Below, piece after piece: positions 1 through 8,448 of a DNA stretch of 27,397 bases. Location: positions 1-27,397 of the forward strand of contig JAYMSP010001963.1 in the NCBI GenBank assembly GCA_036897095.1, read 5' to 3'. Position 1 is the first letter of the stretch, and every line of letters begins with the position of its first letter. This stretch comes from Plantago elongata. Taxonomy: Eukaryota; Streptophyta; Magnoliopsida; Lamiales; Plantaginaceae. Position numbers and translations under genes: made by a program. The notes under the pieces are model-generated. The model saw only the letters and a program-made list of their open reading frames with translations, was not told the DNA's origin and ran no database searches.

Positions 1-561
1 TGTACAACATCTGATTCATGCAACTTAGCCATGGATTTGGCTCCATAAACACAAGAAGTAATAATGGAAGCACAAGAACATTTTAATACAGGTCTGTAAC
101 TCACATACTCTTCCCAGACCGATTTAAAGTGATTGTAATAGTCAGTAACTGAAAGATTGCCTTTCTTCATAGAACTCAAAGACTTGCGTAAATGAAAGAC
201 TCGAGGACGATCAAATTAAGCATAGAGAGTCTTCAATTCATCCCACACTTCTTGAGGGGTTTTATAATAGAGTAAACTTTGTTTAATAGATTTTTCAATA
301 GAATTCATAACCCATCCTAACACCAAATTGCACAAACATACACATCATAAAGTTTTGGATCCTTCGCAGGATCGGGGTGGTAAGGGTGCCATTGATAAAA
401 CTGGACTTGTGTTTAACACTTAACGCCATTTTAACCGAATGACTCCAAGAAACATAATTTTTGCCAACGAAAGTTTCAAAGATTATTGATTAACCTGGGT
501 GATCGGACGGATGGATGTAGAAAGGGTGTGACGGAACGTCCCAAATAGGTGTGTCATGCAT
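1..561 (-). pseudogene. Ty1/copia gag start (Retrotran_gag_3 + UBN2), partial and broken
   Basis: Reading the minus strand from an ATG at 559-561 gives an N-terminus with HPSDHPG, then NYVSWSHSVKMALSVKHKSS, which is the N-terminal gag domain (Retrotran_gag_3/DUF4219) of plant copia elements. It continues with LLYYKTPQEVWDELKTLYA, DRPRVFHLRKSLSSMKKGN and VTDYYNHFKSVWEEY, the UBN2 gag domain. The frame has a stop just after HPSDHPG (near 493), a frameshift between the two domains (about 310-380), and a stop after LKTLYA (near 218). It therefore cannot make a full Gag. The gene runs off the left edge, so the rest of the element lies outside the window. The PBS and LTR directly upstream (667-870) match this orientation. 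The family assignment is firm. The exact copia lineage is not determined. Confidence 0.85.
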
Positions 562-666
562 AGTTGCAAAACAAGCCGGAAAGCAGAGTGCGATCGGAGA
601 AGACGCTATCGGCGAACATAAACGACAGAGAATCGATCGGCGATCAGAAAAGAGGAGCGGAAATCA

Positions 667-676
667 TCTGATACCA
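667..676 (-). other. Primer-binding site of the copia element
   Basis: On the minus strand this reads TGGTATCAGA, complementary to the 3' end of plant initiator tRNA-Met, the usual primer of copia elements. It lies about 105 bp upstream of the gag start codon and immediately inside the candidate LTR, as expected for a 5' leader. Confidence 0.75.
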
Positions 677-870
677 TATAAGAAGAATTATAAATTCAAT
701 ATAGCCAATATTGATTGAGTAAACTGATCTCAATAAATGTTTTTGAGTACAAAATGGAGTGGATGAAAATTACAAAAAGAGAAGTGAAGTCAAGAGAATG
801 AGCTCTTTGTTTTAAATAGACTAACATAATAAGTAACCAATTCTATTGAAAACTAACTATTTCTTCTTAA
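677..870 (-). repeat. Short copia LTR (5' LTR of the minus-strand element)
   Basis: The sequence adjoining the PBS begins TATAAGAAGAA on the plus strand, and about 190 bp away lies TTCTTCTTA (861-869), the inverted counterpart of TAAGAAGAA (679-687). This is typical of short-LTR copia elements. On the minus strand a TATTTAAAA promoter box (810-818) precedes a CT-rich leader. The usual TG...CA ends are not clean, and the paired LTR lies outside the window, so the exact borders are inferred. Confidence 0.55.
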
Positions 871-1342
871 TTGTGTAACCATTCCTGATGAGCTGACAAG
901 TTAATATTTCTCCGGTATCTCTAAGAAACTCAGTTAAAATTGAGTATCGTGCAAGTGAGTAAAAGTTGCAACCCAAAGAAGACGATTACGAAGACTCGAT
1001 TGAATTTTTGTCTAAATTGCAAACCAAATTGGTATCAGAGATAGTGTGGGAAGCGTTCAAAAGCTGATTTTATTATTTTTCTCATCATAATTGTCACGCA
1101 GTTTCAATCGCATTATAACAATATCAATTTAAATCCACCAACTATTTACAGTTCAATTACAGTAAATTTTATATTTCTAGTAATTAATTACCTGTCGCTT
1201 AACCTTATCATTTATTATAACACTCTTAACTCATACATAAAAATGTAAAATAACTCTAAAACTTCATAATGTGTTATAATTGTTTAGTACTAAATGTTTA
1301 CAACACTGTAGTTGATTTATTTACATATTCATTTTATATGTT
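871..1342. other. Unassigned AT-rich spacer
   Basis: No convincing coding sequence is visible. The one notable motif is TTGGTATCAGAG at 1029-1040 on the plus strand, which looks like another initiator tRNA-Met primer-binding site and may be a relic of a different copia insertion. No matching LTR was recognised beside it. Confidence 0.4.
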
Positions 1343-1440
1343 ACTTTCTCCGTCCCGGTTTAAATTATCCATTTTAATTTTTTACTGTTAATTTTTTAAA
1401 CTTTAATTATAAATTAATTTTAAATTATAAATATAAAAAA
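1343..1440. mobile_element. Possible Stowaway-type MITE end (decayed)
   Basis: ACTTTCTCCGTCCCGG at 1343-1358 closely resembles the CTCCCTCCGTCCC terminal repeat of Stowaway MITEs (Tc1/mariner group), compare the better copy at 6492. AT-rich sequence follows, but no matching right end was found. This is probably a truncated or strongly diverged copy. Confidence 0.4.
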
Positions 1441-1783
1441 TATATTTTTTTTTATATATAATGTACACGCTGGTAGCTTACACATATAGGACTGAGATCT
1501 CAGTGTATAATTAAGTCCAATTGCATCATCATAGCTTAAAACAAACTCAAACATCTTTTAGTCACCAGAAAAGATAATCAGAATGCCAAGGTAGCTACTA
1601 CAACGTGCATTATCAGGGGAATGAGTTTGGTGATAAGTGATAACTCCACAGCTTTCATAAATTGAACTTAACTAGAACATAATTTTTACAGTGAAATGGA
1701 GCTGAAGTGGTAATGAGAAGGTCCAGAGTCTGATTTAAAATTGAGTCATAAGGTGAATTTAAGAGTAAAGAGGTGTTGGTATA
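1441..1783. other. Unassigned sequence left of the gypsy element
   Basis: I see no ORF, RNA gene or repeat that I can name here. The stretch abuts the left LTR of the gypsy element at 1784. No clear 5-bp target duplication can be matched between 1779-1783 (GTATA) and 5357-5361 (TAGTT). Confidence 0.4.
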
Positions 1784-2352
1784 TGAGCAAAATAATTTAA
1801 TAAGAACATAGATGGCGTCGTACCAAGAAGCCCAACCTGAAGTATCTAGACTAGGAGAAGGCGGGCCATGGGAGAAGAATAAGGGCCTTGAGCATATTTC
1901 ATTTTTTGCAGTTTACTTATTTAGAACATTACATTTAAGTGATTTACTTGGTCAATAAGCTATAAAGGTTTATTCTAGGAATATTTTCAGGATATGCTCT
2001 GGAATATTCTTTCTTACTGGGTTTTTTTTTTTATTAAGCTAATAAGATGGGCTAGCCCTGCTAGTTCATTAGGTCATTTCCTCAACTATATAAGCACATG
2101 TGACCCCCTTCTTTTCATTATGATGAATATGAAGAATTAGTTGTTAGTCTACGAAGACTACCCACATGATCGTGGCAATCCATGATATTAGCCTAAGAAC
2201 GTGGAATACTCTTAGTCGATGAATCATTCCTAAGGTAAGTAACCATCGTACTTTTTGCGCACTGGTTGATTAACCTGTCCAATCTAGAGTATTCTTGTGT
2301 ACCGGATTGGATATCTCTCTTCTCACCCCTTTCTGGATCTCAGTTCGTATCA
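1784..2352 (+). repeat. Left (5') LTR of the gypsy element
   Basis: It starts TGAGCAAAA and ends GTATCA. From about 1817 it aligns with 4816-5356 over its whole length. It keeps a TATA box, CTATATAAG at 2086-2095, upstream of the CACATG that both LTRs share. The left border was set by alignment to the better preserved TGATAC start of the right LTR and could be off by a few bases. Confidence 0.85.
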
Positions 2353-2372
2353 TTTGTCATCAAGAGCCTTAG
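2353..2372 (+). other. Degenerate primer-binding site of the gypsy element
   Basis: The sequence right after the LTR, TTTGTCATCAAGAGCC, resembles the initiator tRNA-Met site TTGGTATCAGAGC with substitutions and an extra A. Its position directly inside the LTR supports the call, but the match is imperfect. Confidence 0.5.
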
Positions 2373-2401
2373 TTCTACAGACCTAAAACGCTTCCGCTAC
2401 C

Positions 2402-3280
2402 ATGTCTAACTGCAAGATTCTTGAGGAAATTTTGTCGATGATGAAGGAATTGCATATGAGCAATTCAGGGAGCCGAGATTGCCAACCTCGGCACCGACGG
2501 TCTAGGCCGTCCCCAGACGTCCCCGAGGGAAGCCGCCGAAGCGGCAACCGTGCTAGGGCAACGCGTGAGAGACGCGCGCCTACCCCAACATGCCAGTCAT
2601 GCCAAGGATCCTCTGATCCTGACCGTGAGACACGCGAGCCGCGTAGGAGGAAGGGAAAGGAACTGGAAAATGAAGACTTCGTTAATCCGTTTGCAAAACC
2701 AGATTATCAAGAAATAGAAGGATCAGATCTAGAGGAAGCCAGTGATAACACCAGCCTTGGTGAATCTAATGAACCCGGTGAGACTCACGATGACCGCAAA
2801 GAGCATCATCAATGGGTAAGCAATCGATTTGAGTTTCCTATGTTCACAGGAGATCCAGTTAATTGGATAGACCGAGCTAAGAAATACTTCAATTTCAAAG
2901 AAGTAATCCGCAAGGATCGAGTTGGAATTGCTTCCTACTATCTGGAAGGTGAAGCACACACATGGTGGCGTTGGTATTGCCAAACCCAACCACGCCCCAA
3001 GGAATCTTGGACAAGGTTCGAGAAAGGCATCATGGCTAGGTTTAGCATGGCTCATTTGGAGGATGCTAATGAAACTCTAAGCAAGCTACGTCAAACAAGA
3101 GACTTCCAAGAATACCTTCGCGACTTTGAGAAAGCTGCTAGTCGTGTACCACATTGGCCACCTGAAGCTCTCATGGGAGTTTTCATGGAAGGATTGAAAC
3201 CAGATATGTCTGGAGAGATCCGAATGTTTGAGCCACGAATTCTTCAAGAAGCTATCAACTCAGCAAGCAAGAAGGACTAG
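2402..3280 (+). CDS. Gypsy gag polyprotein, N-terminal part
   Basis: A 292-residue frame begins at an ATG 49 bases after the left LTR. Residues 1-20 are helical, about 25-90 are arginine-, serine- and proline-rich and visibly higher in GC, and 95-135 are acidic. From about 138 to 280 comes the Retrotrans_gag domain: FEFPMFTGDPVNWIDRAKKY, then YYLEGEAHTWW and W-RFEKGIMARF, then a stretch ending GLKPDM. This domain forms the capsid-like shell of the retrotransposon particle. A single TAG at 3278-3280 ends the frame, but the same frame continues without a shift into the knuckle and protease segment at 3326. The original gag-pol frame was therefore cut by one nonsense change. Confidence 0.85.
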   Translation: MSNCKILEEILSMMKELHMSNSGSRDCQPRHRRSRPSPDVPEGSRRSGNRARATRERRAPTPTCQSCQGSSDPDRETREPRRRKGKELENEDFVNPFAKPDYQEIEGSDLEEASDNTSLGESNEPGETHDDRKEHHQWVSNRFEFPMFTGDPVNWIDRAKKYFNFKEVIRKDRVGIASYYLEGEAHTWWRWYCQTQPRPKESWTRFEKGIMARFSMAHLEDANETLSKLRQTRDFQEYLRDFEKAASRVPHWPPEALMGVFMEGLKPDMSGEIRMFEPRILQEAINSASKKD

Positions 3281-3325
3281 CAACTTCGGGCTCTGAAGTC
3301 GAACACTAGCACTAGAGCACAAACA

Positions 3326-3970
3326 GTGCGAGTTTCCCCAGCTTCGTCAACAGTTGAGAATTTGTCACTAGCAAAAAATCTAACAAATGAAGTTGGGAAT
3401 CGTGGGAGGCTATCTGATGAAAAGGTTTGTAAAAGAAGAGCACTAGGGCGTTGCTTCACATGCAATGAGAAGAACATGCCAAATCATGTTTGTGATAGTG
3501 CCAAAATCATGGTCTTAGGGGTATATGACCCCGAGGAAGACATTGTGGAGGAGGAACCTCAACCTGAAGGTGAGAAAGACAATAAAAAGACCCTCAAGGA
3601 AGCTGTTATCAACACCTTGAGTGAAGAAGAAAGAAACAGAGTTCTCCGCTTCCATGGGAAGTTAGGCAAACAAGAGGTGTCGGTACCGGTGCTCATCGAA
3701 AGTGGAGCATCGCTCAACTTCATCTCAACATCTAAAGCTGAGGAACTCAAGCTGGAAGCCAGCAACAACCAAGACCAGTTTACTGTTCGGACTAGCAATG
3801 GAGAACGGATAAAGTGCTACCAAAAGTATGATAACATACCTATTCCGATCCAAGGCATTGAATTCCAGGTAACTCTTTTCGGTCTCCCCATTGATCATAT
3901 TGGAATTATATTTGGTATGCCATGGCTCGAGTTGGTCATCCCGACCGTCCTAGATTGGGAATGTCAATGA
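3326..3970 (+). pseudogene. Gypsy gag C-terminus and aspartic protease, stop-interrupted
   Basis: This is in the same frame as the gag segment. Nucleotides 3452-3493 encode CFTCNEKNMPNHVC, the CX2CX7HXC type of knuckle common in this gypsy group. An acidic linker follows, then a retropepsin-like domain with VLIESGASLNFIS and later IIFGMPWLELV. The catalytic motif is normally D-S/T-G. Here it is ESG, with Glu at about 3698-3700, so protease activity is doubtful. The frame stops at 3970. A +1 frame (from about 3959) continues the domain end as MSMRIQQGDKLVLL and then jumps straight to the sequence that normally follows reverse transcriptase. Confidence 0.8.
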
Positions 3971-4072
3971 GAATCCAACAAGGAGATAAATTGGTTCTCC
4001 TCAGAGGAATTGGATTCCACTCACTAGAGGCTCAACGTGAATTTGAGAATCTGGAGAAAGCAATGGGTGGGT

Positions 4073-4429
4073 GAGACACCAGTTCTAGCTATGCCAAATT
4101 TCAACATCAACTTTGTGATTGAAACAGACGCATCCTGATACGGAATTGGAGTTGTTCTTTCTCAACATGGACGGCTCATAGCCTACATAAGCAAGGGACT
4201 AGGAGAATCTAAAAAGACCTGGTCAGTTTGTGAGAAAGAAATGTTGGCTATCTTGGAAGCCATTCGTTGTTGGAGACACAAGTCGAGGTACTTACTGGAG
4301 CAACAAATTACAACCCTGGAGCAGCAGAAGTGGATAGAGAATGAGCTTACCCACATGGCCCTGACCTCGTCCATAGCTCACATTTGGGAAAAAATCGCTC
4401 AAGCTAAGTGTAAGGAAGAAGAATTGTGA
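4073..4429 (+). pseudogene. Gypsy RNase H fragment
   Basis: This frame encodes TPVLAMPNFNINFVIETDAS, a TGA stop at 4136-4138, then YGIGVVLSQHGRLIAY and CEKEMLAILEAIRCWRH. That is the N-terminal half of the RNase H domain of gypsy Pol, including the first catalytic Asp in ETDAS and the Glu in KEMLAI. After CWRH a deletion joins directly to YLLEQQITTLEQQKW, normally about 20 residues further on. The frame ends at TGA 4427-4429. The fragment is non-functional. Confidence 0.85.
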
Positions 4430-4481
4430 AAGATAATACATATGTTGAAAAAAGAAAAGGAGAAAACACTTGAAGATGGAA

Positions 4482-4637
4482 TGGGAGTTGCGACAAGGGT
4501 GCTTTGCACGGAAGGGGATGAAGAAGGACATGGTTGAATCCGTGAAGGCGTGTGACGTCTGTCAGCACAACAAGAATGAACTCCGGCCTCCGAAAGGAAT
4601 ACCTGAGGTCACCCCAGTAGAAATTATGCAGTATTGA
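4482..4637 (+). pseudogene. Gypsy integrase zinc-binding fragment
   Basis: The translation contains GMKKDMVESVKACDVCQHNK followed by PPKGIPEVTPVE. This is the second half of the H2C2 integrase zinc finger (C-x2-C) and the linker to the catalytic core. The histidine half and the whole DDE core are missing. A TGA at 4635-4637 ends it. Confidence 0.8.
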
Positions 4638-4681
4638 TGGGTCAAGCATGAGAGTGGGCATGTTCGTGAAGCTTTTTAGTG

Positions 4682-4786
4682 CAATGGAAGTCGTTGGAAG
4701 CGGATGAGGCTATGTGGGAACCTGTCTTCCCCGCCAGTTTTCGTCCTTGAACCTTGAGGACAAGGTTCATTTCCAAGGGAAGGTGA
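4682..4786 (+). pseudogene. Polyprotein tail and purine-rich tract of the gypsy element
   Basis: QWKSLEADEAMWEPVFPASF, then after a one-base shift LNLEDKVHFQGK, matches the usual C-terminal tail of gypsy polyproteins after the chromodomain region. The last bases, CCAAGGGAAGGTGA at about 4773-4786, form the purine-rich tract next to the right LTR. Confidence 0.7.
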
Positions 4787-5356
4787 TGATACAAACGTAG
4801 TACTAGGAAGAGGACGTCGTACCAAGAAGCCCAACCTGAAGTATCTGGACTAGGAGAAGGCGGACCATGGGAGAAGAATAAGGGCCTTGAGCCCATTTCA
4901 TTTATTACAGTTTACTTATTTAGAACATTACCTTTAAGTGATTTACTTGGTCAATAAACTAGGAAGGTTCATTCTAGGAATATTCTCAGGATATACTCTA
5001 GATATTCCTTCTTACCGTGTTACTTTGTTGTTAAGCTAACAAGATGGGCTAGGCCTGCTAGTCCATTAGGTCATTTCTTCAACTAAATAAGCACATGTAA
5101 CCCTCTTCTTTTCATTATGATGAATATGAAGAATTAGTTGTTAGTTTACGAAGACTACCCACGTGATCATGACATATCCAGGATATTAGCCTAAGAATGT
5201 GTAGTACTCTTAGTCGACGGATCATTCCCAAAGTAAGTAACCATTGTTTTTTTTTTTTTTGTGTACTAGTTATTTTACCTGTCCAATCTAGAGTATTCTT
5301 GTGTACCGGATTTGAGATCTCTCTTCTCACCCCTTTTTGGATCTCGGTTCGTATCA
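4787..5356 (+). repeat. Right (3') LTR of the gypsy element
   Basis: It starts TGATAC and ends GTATCA, a perfect 6-bp terminal inverted repeat with TG...CA ends. It aligns to 1784-2352. Its TATA region reads CTAAATAAG (5085-5094) instead of CTATATAAG in the left copy, so the promoter box has decayed here. A longer T run (about 5247-5261) and an A-rich stretch just outside (5378-5396) are further differences. Confidence 0.88.
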
Positions 5357-5399
5357 TAGTTGTAATCTTAGCCGTTTAAAAAAAAAAACAAGAAAAAAA

Positions 5400-5662
5400 C
5401 TAGTACTCCATTCTGTCAATTTCAATCTTCGAACAATTATGTGCATATTAAGGGTATTAACTGGCAAATCATTGGTGAGGTATTGGCTTGGCACACATTG
5501 TAATCAAAATTTATCAACTGTTTTGAGTTTGGTCGTGGTGGTGTTTTTGAAAGAATTATTTTCCCGAAAAATTCTGACTAAGTATATTAATGAGAAAGTC
5601 TAATCTAATAATACTTGTAATTATGAATATTATATAATTTTAATTAAATTATACTTATAACA
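5400..5662 (-). repeat. Partial LTR of a second copia element
   Basis: On the minus strand the sequence after the polypurine tract GGGGAGGAG (5664-5672) begins TGTTATAAG at 5662, as expected for the start of a 3' LTR. The far border cannot be fixed because the matching 5' LTR was not found. It may have been lost, or may lie in the unassigned DNA to the right. It does not resemble the copia LTR at 677-870, so this is a different family. Confidence 0.5.
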
Positions 5663-5760
5663 CTCCTCCCCAGTCAAAACGGAAGATTGATGAACGTTGA
5701 GACTGTTCTGAAAAATGTCAAATACTTGTGGAAGTCCTTTGGTGAAAATTCATAGGTAAG
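5663..5760 (-). pseudogene. C-terminal end of copia Pol (RNase H end)
   Basis: Minus-strand translation from 5746 gives FTKGLPQVFDIFQNSLNVHQ followed by SSVLTGEEC. This corresponds to the conserved FTKGLP...FRSSLNVHPP end of the RNase H domain of copia polyproteins. The reading frame is already lost further upstream (5760-6050). The PPT and LTR start follow directly, fixing orientation. This is a relic only. Confidence 0.65.
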
Positions 5761-6491
5761 AATCAACACATTCATCCATGCCTTGCTACGTTGATGTTGT
5801 ATGAGAGCAGACGTGTCAAAATGTATGATCTTGTGAGAACCAATAAGACCAACTTGTTGAGATGGACCATACGATGGGCAATACTAAGGGACAATTGAGT
5901 ATGGGCAAGGAGGACTCAAATTTAGTAACCACCCCAGTGATGTGCTCGAGTCTGTAAAAGTTGGGTGGAATGAGGTCGTAACCTCAATCGAGATACCGAA
6001 AGTCATTGCGACAACATCTAGAAGAGGGACCACACGAGACTGGAAAGGTTGGGGGGGGGGGGGGGGTTTGAGATGACATCCGAATCCCGAGTGGGGTAAT
6101 ATATAACGTAAAAGGAGATATAGTTAGACTGTAGAAGGAAATGGACATGGAAATTTGGACCCTCTATTACATGAGAAAATGACCTATCGATCGAGATGCC
6201 ATAGAGGAGACCTGGCCAGATTCCACGCATTCATTAGCAAGTGGGCCTAGAATTAGATAGAGTCCATTATCCATTTTTAATGTAGATTCTGGATTGGATA
6301 GCCTTTACCAACCTTGGGGAGTGAGCCCTTTGGGCCTAATCATCGGGTAAATTATAGATGAAGGATTTAGGGTTTAATATTAGCATTGAGAAGAATGAGG
6401 CACAATCAATTATTTTGAGAAGGAGGCATAATCAATTATTTTGGAAAATTGGGCAAGACTTTATTTTCTCCACAAAATACAAAATATAGCA
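5761..6491. other. Unassigned sequence, possibly decayed copia interior, with a G16 run
   Basis: This segment lies where the Pol gene of the minus-strand copia relic should be. However, I could not recover recognisable RT or integrase motifs, so the link is only positional. A run of 16 G residues occupies 6051-6066. No other gene or repeat was recognised. Confidence 0.35.
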
Positions 6492-6678
6492 CTCCCTCCG
6501 TCCCTAACAACTGTCCCATATTCCTTTTATACATATACCATTATAAATGTATTATTTCTATTTTTGACAATATTTTAATAAATTTACACTTCATGTGTAT
6601 TTGTCCCGCAACATTTTACATTGCACATTAAACTCCGTGTTCAAAAGTAAAATAACATTTATTCTGAGACGAAGGGAG
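6492..6678. mobile_element. Stowaway-type MITE
   Basis: The left end is CTCCCTCCGTCCC (6492-6504). The right end GAGACGAAGGGAG (6666-6678) is its reverse complement at 11 of 13 positions, with TA directly to the right (6679-6680). This is the signature of Stowaway MITEs, mobilised by Tc1/mariner transposases that duplicate TA. At about 187 bp with no coding capacity, it fits the family. The left TA is separated by a few bases (TAGCA), suggesting slight decay. Confidence 0.8.
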
Positions 6679-6679
6679 T

Positions 6680-7305
6680 AAGACCTTATGAATGAACTTC
6701 AAAGTCCAATTCCTAAAAAAAGATAGAGAATCATATATTAGAGGAAAATTACACAGTAAAATGTAAATAAAGTTAAAACAATCTTATATAAAAAAATATC
6801 AACTGTATATCTAGTGTGGAAAATACTGTCAAAATGATAGGTGTTTTTTTTGCACAATTGATTCGGGTAGTCTCCAAGATTTATGGGCATGTAATATGTT
6901 TTAATACGATGCCTTAATTAATAGTGGTTCATATAATATATAAAATAATATTTTTGTTCATCAATTATTCATTCACGTTTTGTTTTAATATTTTCCTGGT
7001 ACAACAAATAAATCAATTGTTTTGAAAATTTAATGAACACAAATCTTATCATTTGACATAAATTTTTACAGATTTTTATTATTATCTTTTTAGAATCAAA
7101 TTGAATATATTAATAATAAGGCCACAACCAAACAAGCCGCAACGACTAGCAATCTAATTCACCACACGTCGAACTAACTTATGAGCTAACGAATTATCAT
7201 CACTCGGTACAAAATCTAAGTTAAAAGATTCAAAAGTATCTGTCAAGCGCCTAATTTAAGGAATTAAACAACTTTAACAATAGAAATACAATCAGTAAAG
7301 ACTTG
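6680..7305. other. Unassigned AT-rich spacer
   Basis: No ORF, RNA gene or named repeat is visible between the Stowaway MITE and the Mutator-like element. Confidence 0.4.
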
Positions 7306-7315
7306 ACCCTCACAC
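7306..7315. repeat. Left target-site duplication of the Mutator-like element
   Basis: ACCCTCACAC, repeated exactly at 8090-8099 on the far side of the element. Confidence 0.75.
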
Positions 7316-8089
7316 GTGAGAATTGCATTTTTCGTTCCCTAATTTACCGTTCTTTTCGATTTTGATCCCCATTTTTTAGATTTTGCACATTTCGTTCTCA
7401 ATTTCGTGTTGTGCTCCTTATATGATGTACGTATTTGGTCCCCTTACCTCATATGAAAGCCTAATAAGTGCCAAATCACTCCAAATCATTGCCACATCAT
7501 TATTTAAAAGTAATTTTCACTTTATTTCTTCTCCTCCTCCTCCTCCTCCTCCTCCTCCTTGAATTCGTTGGAGTTGTGGATATAACACTGCGGATTTATG
7601 GATTTATGAAGATGGTATCATTGTTCCAATAATCTATAAAAATGGAAGCTTCATAGTTACTGAATCTTAAGTTGCAAATTCTTCAATGGAGTCATGGAAG
7701 ATAAAAGCCGGATCGAAGCTCCGGAAGCTCTGCTGAAGCTTCCAAGCTCCGACGTTGGAAGGTTCAATGGAAGTAATTAGAAAAAAAAAATTATAATTTT
7801 GGAGATTTTTTTTTTAATATTTTAATATTATTTGTGTTGAATTCAGAATTTAGTTTTCTTTTTTATGCTTAAAATATTTTTCTAATTAATTTTTGAGGTT
7901 TTAATTTTTTATTTAAATTTAATTTTAACGTTTTTTAAATGAGAATACAATCGGAATTAAGGAGATCTCGATATGTGTCCAACTAAATGTATTTGAGGAA
8001 AAATTAAAGATCATATTTACAAAGTATGAGAAATAGAGATCAAAATCAAAGAAAATGACAACTTGGGGGATGAAAATTGCAATTCTCAC
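7316..8089. mobile_element. Non-autonomous Mutator-like inverted-repeat element
   Basis: The ends are GTGAGAATTGC and GCAATTCTCAC. The inverted similarity continues inward for about 65 bp, for example CGATTTTGATCCCC on the left against the reverse complement of GATCAAAATCAAAG on the right. A perfect 10-bp direct repeat flanks it, and 9-10 bp duplications are the mark of Mutator transposases. No transposase is encoded. The interior holds a (CTC)9 microsatellite at 7531-7557 and a less AT-rich stretch at about 7560-7770. The latter may be captured host sequence, but I cannot name a source gene. The rest is very AT-rich. Confidence 0.75.
7531..7557. repeat. (CTC)9 microsatellite
   Basis: Nine uninterrupted CTC units lie inside the Mutator-like element. 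Confidence 0.9.
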
Positions 8090-8099
8090 ACCCTCACAC
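8090..8099. repeat. Right target-site duplication of the Mutator-like element
   Basis: ACCCTCACAC, identical to 7306-7315. Confidence 0.75.
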
Positions 8100-8448
8100 T
8101 TATATTCCAAGACATACACACCGTAGTCGAAGAATTTCTATGCTAAATATTTGCTGAATCAGTGGAACGTGTTTGAAAAATGCACAGACTGTAACCAAAG
8201 ATGACCTAATTCTAAGGGATCAAGAAAAGCATCAGAAAAGGCAAAACAAAAAAATTAATAAAGCACCAGAAGTGCTGATTACAGAACATGATATACAATG
8301 TGTTCCTTCCTAATTAGCCTCCAAATAAAACCAGAAAAGATTAATCACCATGAATTGTCTGTCATCAAATTACAACATATAATTTCAAGAAAATCATCAA
8401 TTAATTAACAAGAGGTTCTAAACAAAATCTACCTTTCATTACTCAATG
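8100..8448. other. Downstream region of the SAUR gene
   Basis: This holds the probable 3' untranslated region of the minus-strand SAUR gene and short intergenic DNA up to the Mutator-like element. No other gene is visible and I could not fix a poly(A) site. Confidence 0.4.

Larger units (their letters stand above)
1784..5356 (+). mobile_element. Ty3/gypsy LTR retrotransposon, internally deleted
   Basis: Two direct repeats of about 570 bp flank a 2.4-kb interior. In order this holds a degenerate PBS, gag, a CCHC-like knuckle, an aspartic protease, an RNase H fragment, an integrase zinc-finger fragment and the polyprotein tail, then a purine-rich tract before the right LTR. Protease followed by RNase H then integrase on one strand is Ty3/gypsy order. 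Reverse transcriptase and most of integrase are missing, so the element is non-autonomous. The LTRs differ by many substitutions and small indels (roughly nine in ten bases agree where I compared them), which indicates an old insertion. Confidence 0.9.

Noticed and set aside
2729..3055. Minus-strand open frame of 108 codons across gag
   Set aside because: It is a shadow of the plus-strand gag domain, which has clear family motifs.
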